Shown piece by piece: positions 63,247 to 64,000 of a stretch of 64,000 nt of DNA (position 1 is the stretch's first letter; each line of letters opens with the position of its first letter). The stretch is taken from positions 124,001-188,000 of the forward strand of contig NZ_VRZA01000001.1 of the NCBI RefSeq assembly GCF_008064665.1. The letters run 5' to 3'. The notes under the pieces are model-generated. The model was not told the DNA's origin. It worked only from the letters and a program-made list of their open reading frames with translations, and made no database searches. The translations under genes were made by a program, and so were the position numbers. The DNA is from Parahaliea maris. Lineage in GTDB: Bacteria > Pseudomonadota > Gammaproteobacteria > Pseudomonadales > Halieaceae.

Positions 63247-64000
63247 CTAAAGCAGCGCCTTGCGGATATTGTCGGCCATGGCCAGTAATGCCTCCCGGCG
63301 GGGCAGGGCCAGCAGGCCATCGAACATGGCGCGGTTCTGTTCACCGCACACCCGCACAGGGCCGTCGGCGAGGTGATCGAGGGCGTCCCGGGCCACGTCG
63401 CGTGGGTGCATCATGCCGCTCAGCGTGCTGCGGTCGATGCCCTGCTTTTCGTGGGCCTCAGTGTCGGTACTGCCGGGACAGAGCGCCAGCACGTCGATAC
63501 CGGCAGGTGACAGCTCACCCCACAGGCCTTCGGCCAGGCTGTTGGTGAATGCCTTGGAAGCGGCGTAGGCAGCGGAGTAAGGGACTCCAATCAGGCCCTC
63601 CACCGAACTGGTAATCACGATGCCGCCGTGCCCCCGCTGCCGCAGGGAGGGAATCAGGCGGTGGGTGAGCTGCAGCGGGGCCTGGCAGTTGAGCTGCACC
63701 ATCTCGGCCATGACCACCGGGTCGTTTGCCTCGTGGGCACCCTTGAGGCCGAAGCCCGCGTTGCTCACCAGCAACCCGGGATTCCTGCCCGCCACGCGCT
63801 GGGCCAGGTTATCGATGGCCTGGGGCAGGGAGAGATCCGCCACCAGCACATCAACGGCAACGCCATGGTCGGCGCGCAGCCGCTCGGCGAGGGTTTCGAG
63901 GCGCGATTGCCGCCGCGCGACCAGCAGCAGGTCGAGCCCTCTCGCTGCCAGCTCCTCGGCGAAGCCGACCCCGATCCCGGAAGACGCCCCGGTGACGATC
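63247..64000 (-). CDS. SDR family NAD(P)-dependent oxidoreductase (partial)
   Basis: The gene enters the window from the right edge; its start is beyond 64000. Visible are TGASSGIGVGFAEELAARG (NAD(P)-binding), VSNAGFG (NAG motif), VITSSVEG (catalytic Ser) and YSAAYAASKAF (Tyr/Lys). About 250 residues are seen. Likely a short-chain dehydrogenase of broad type; substrate unknown. Confidence 0.92.
   Translation of the reverse strand, partial: IVTGASSGIGVGFAEELAARGLDLLLVARRQSRLETLAERLRADHGVAVDVLVADLSLPQAIDNLAQRVAGRNPGLLVSNAGFGLKGAHEANDPVVMAEMVQLNCQAPLQLTHRLIPSLRQRGHGGIVITSSVEGLIGVPYSAAYAASKAFTNSLAEGLWGELSPAGIDVLALCPGSTDTEAHEKQGIDRSTLSGMMHPRDVARDALDHLADGPVRVCGEQNRAMFDGLLALPRREALLAMADNIRKALL

Overview
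This 64 kb window is a piece of a GC-rich chromosome from an aerobic, heterotrophic gammaproteobacterium, probably a marine lineage close to Halieaceae/Cellvibrionales. That placement is inferred from gene content: queA, AcnA-type aconitase, FeSOD, a hut operon, class III alcohol dehydrogenase, GST, acyl-CoA dehydrogenase, RND efflux and several symporters. No 16S gene is present to confirm it. The main anomaly is a block of about 13.6 kb inserted at the 3' end of a tRNA-Leu(CAA) gene.

Layout. (1) 1-810: the 5' part of queA and a small acidic protein (both minus strand), then the tRNA-Leu promoter. (2) 810-14492: tRNA-Leu followed by an integrative element. It carries a tyrosine recombinase, an AlpA-like excisionase/activator, small Cys-rich proteins, a RepB-type primase, a replicative helicase, an iteron-like putative origin, a small terminase subunit candidate, a large terminase, four consecutive genes resembling a podovirus internal-virion/ejection module, and more small orphan genes. 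The 3' end of the tRNA is repeated at 14406 and 14475. I find no portal, capsid, tail, lysis or CI-like repressor gene, so the element looks like a phage satellite that packages and replicates itself but depends on a helper, or a strongly reduced prophage. A second origin-like site (three DnaA-box-like repeats 11 bp apart) lies near 13.4 kb. (3) 14.7-31.3 kb: core metabolism and transport, including DUF47/PiT phosphate uptake, GST, a divergent LysR/frmA pair, an amidohydrolase with a thioesterase, acnA, TrkH, a membrane-anchored glutamate-synthase-like protein and a GGDEF-EAL protein. (4) 31.3-34.9 kb: a minus-strand cluster of amidoligase, class I glutaminase-like peptidase C26, DUF3144 protein and PLP decarboxylase. 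(5) 35-51.7 kb: a second amidohydrolase, SulP transporter, SnoaL-like protein, RND pump with its adaptor, SSS symporter, a LysR regulator divergent from an acyl-CoA dehydrogenase, PEBP protein, MFS transporter, M14 peptidase and sodB. (6) 52-57.2 kb: histidine utilisation, hutC-hutU-hutH on the minus strand and hutI divergent, with a HutC-type operator between them; no hutG or hutF is visible. (7) 57.4-62.4 kb: an alpha/beta hydrolase, an outer-membrane barrel-like protein, a subtilase with a roughly 200-residue repeat of Val/Ile-Glu tetrads, and a divergent ECF sigma factor with its anti-sigma factor. (8) The end holds a repeated palindromic element and a partial SDR gene.

Genome decay and repeats: a sulfotransferase relic (19557-19707), an SDR C-terminal relic (about 47185-47336), and two copies of a long palindromic intergenic repeat (50843-50990 and 62640-62775). 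All functions are assigned by reading translated motifs; no database search was run.
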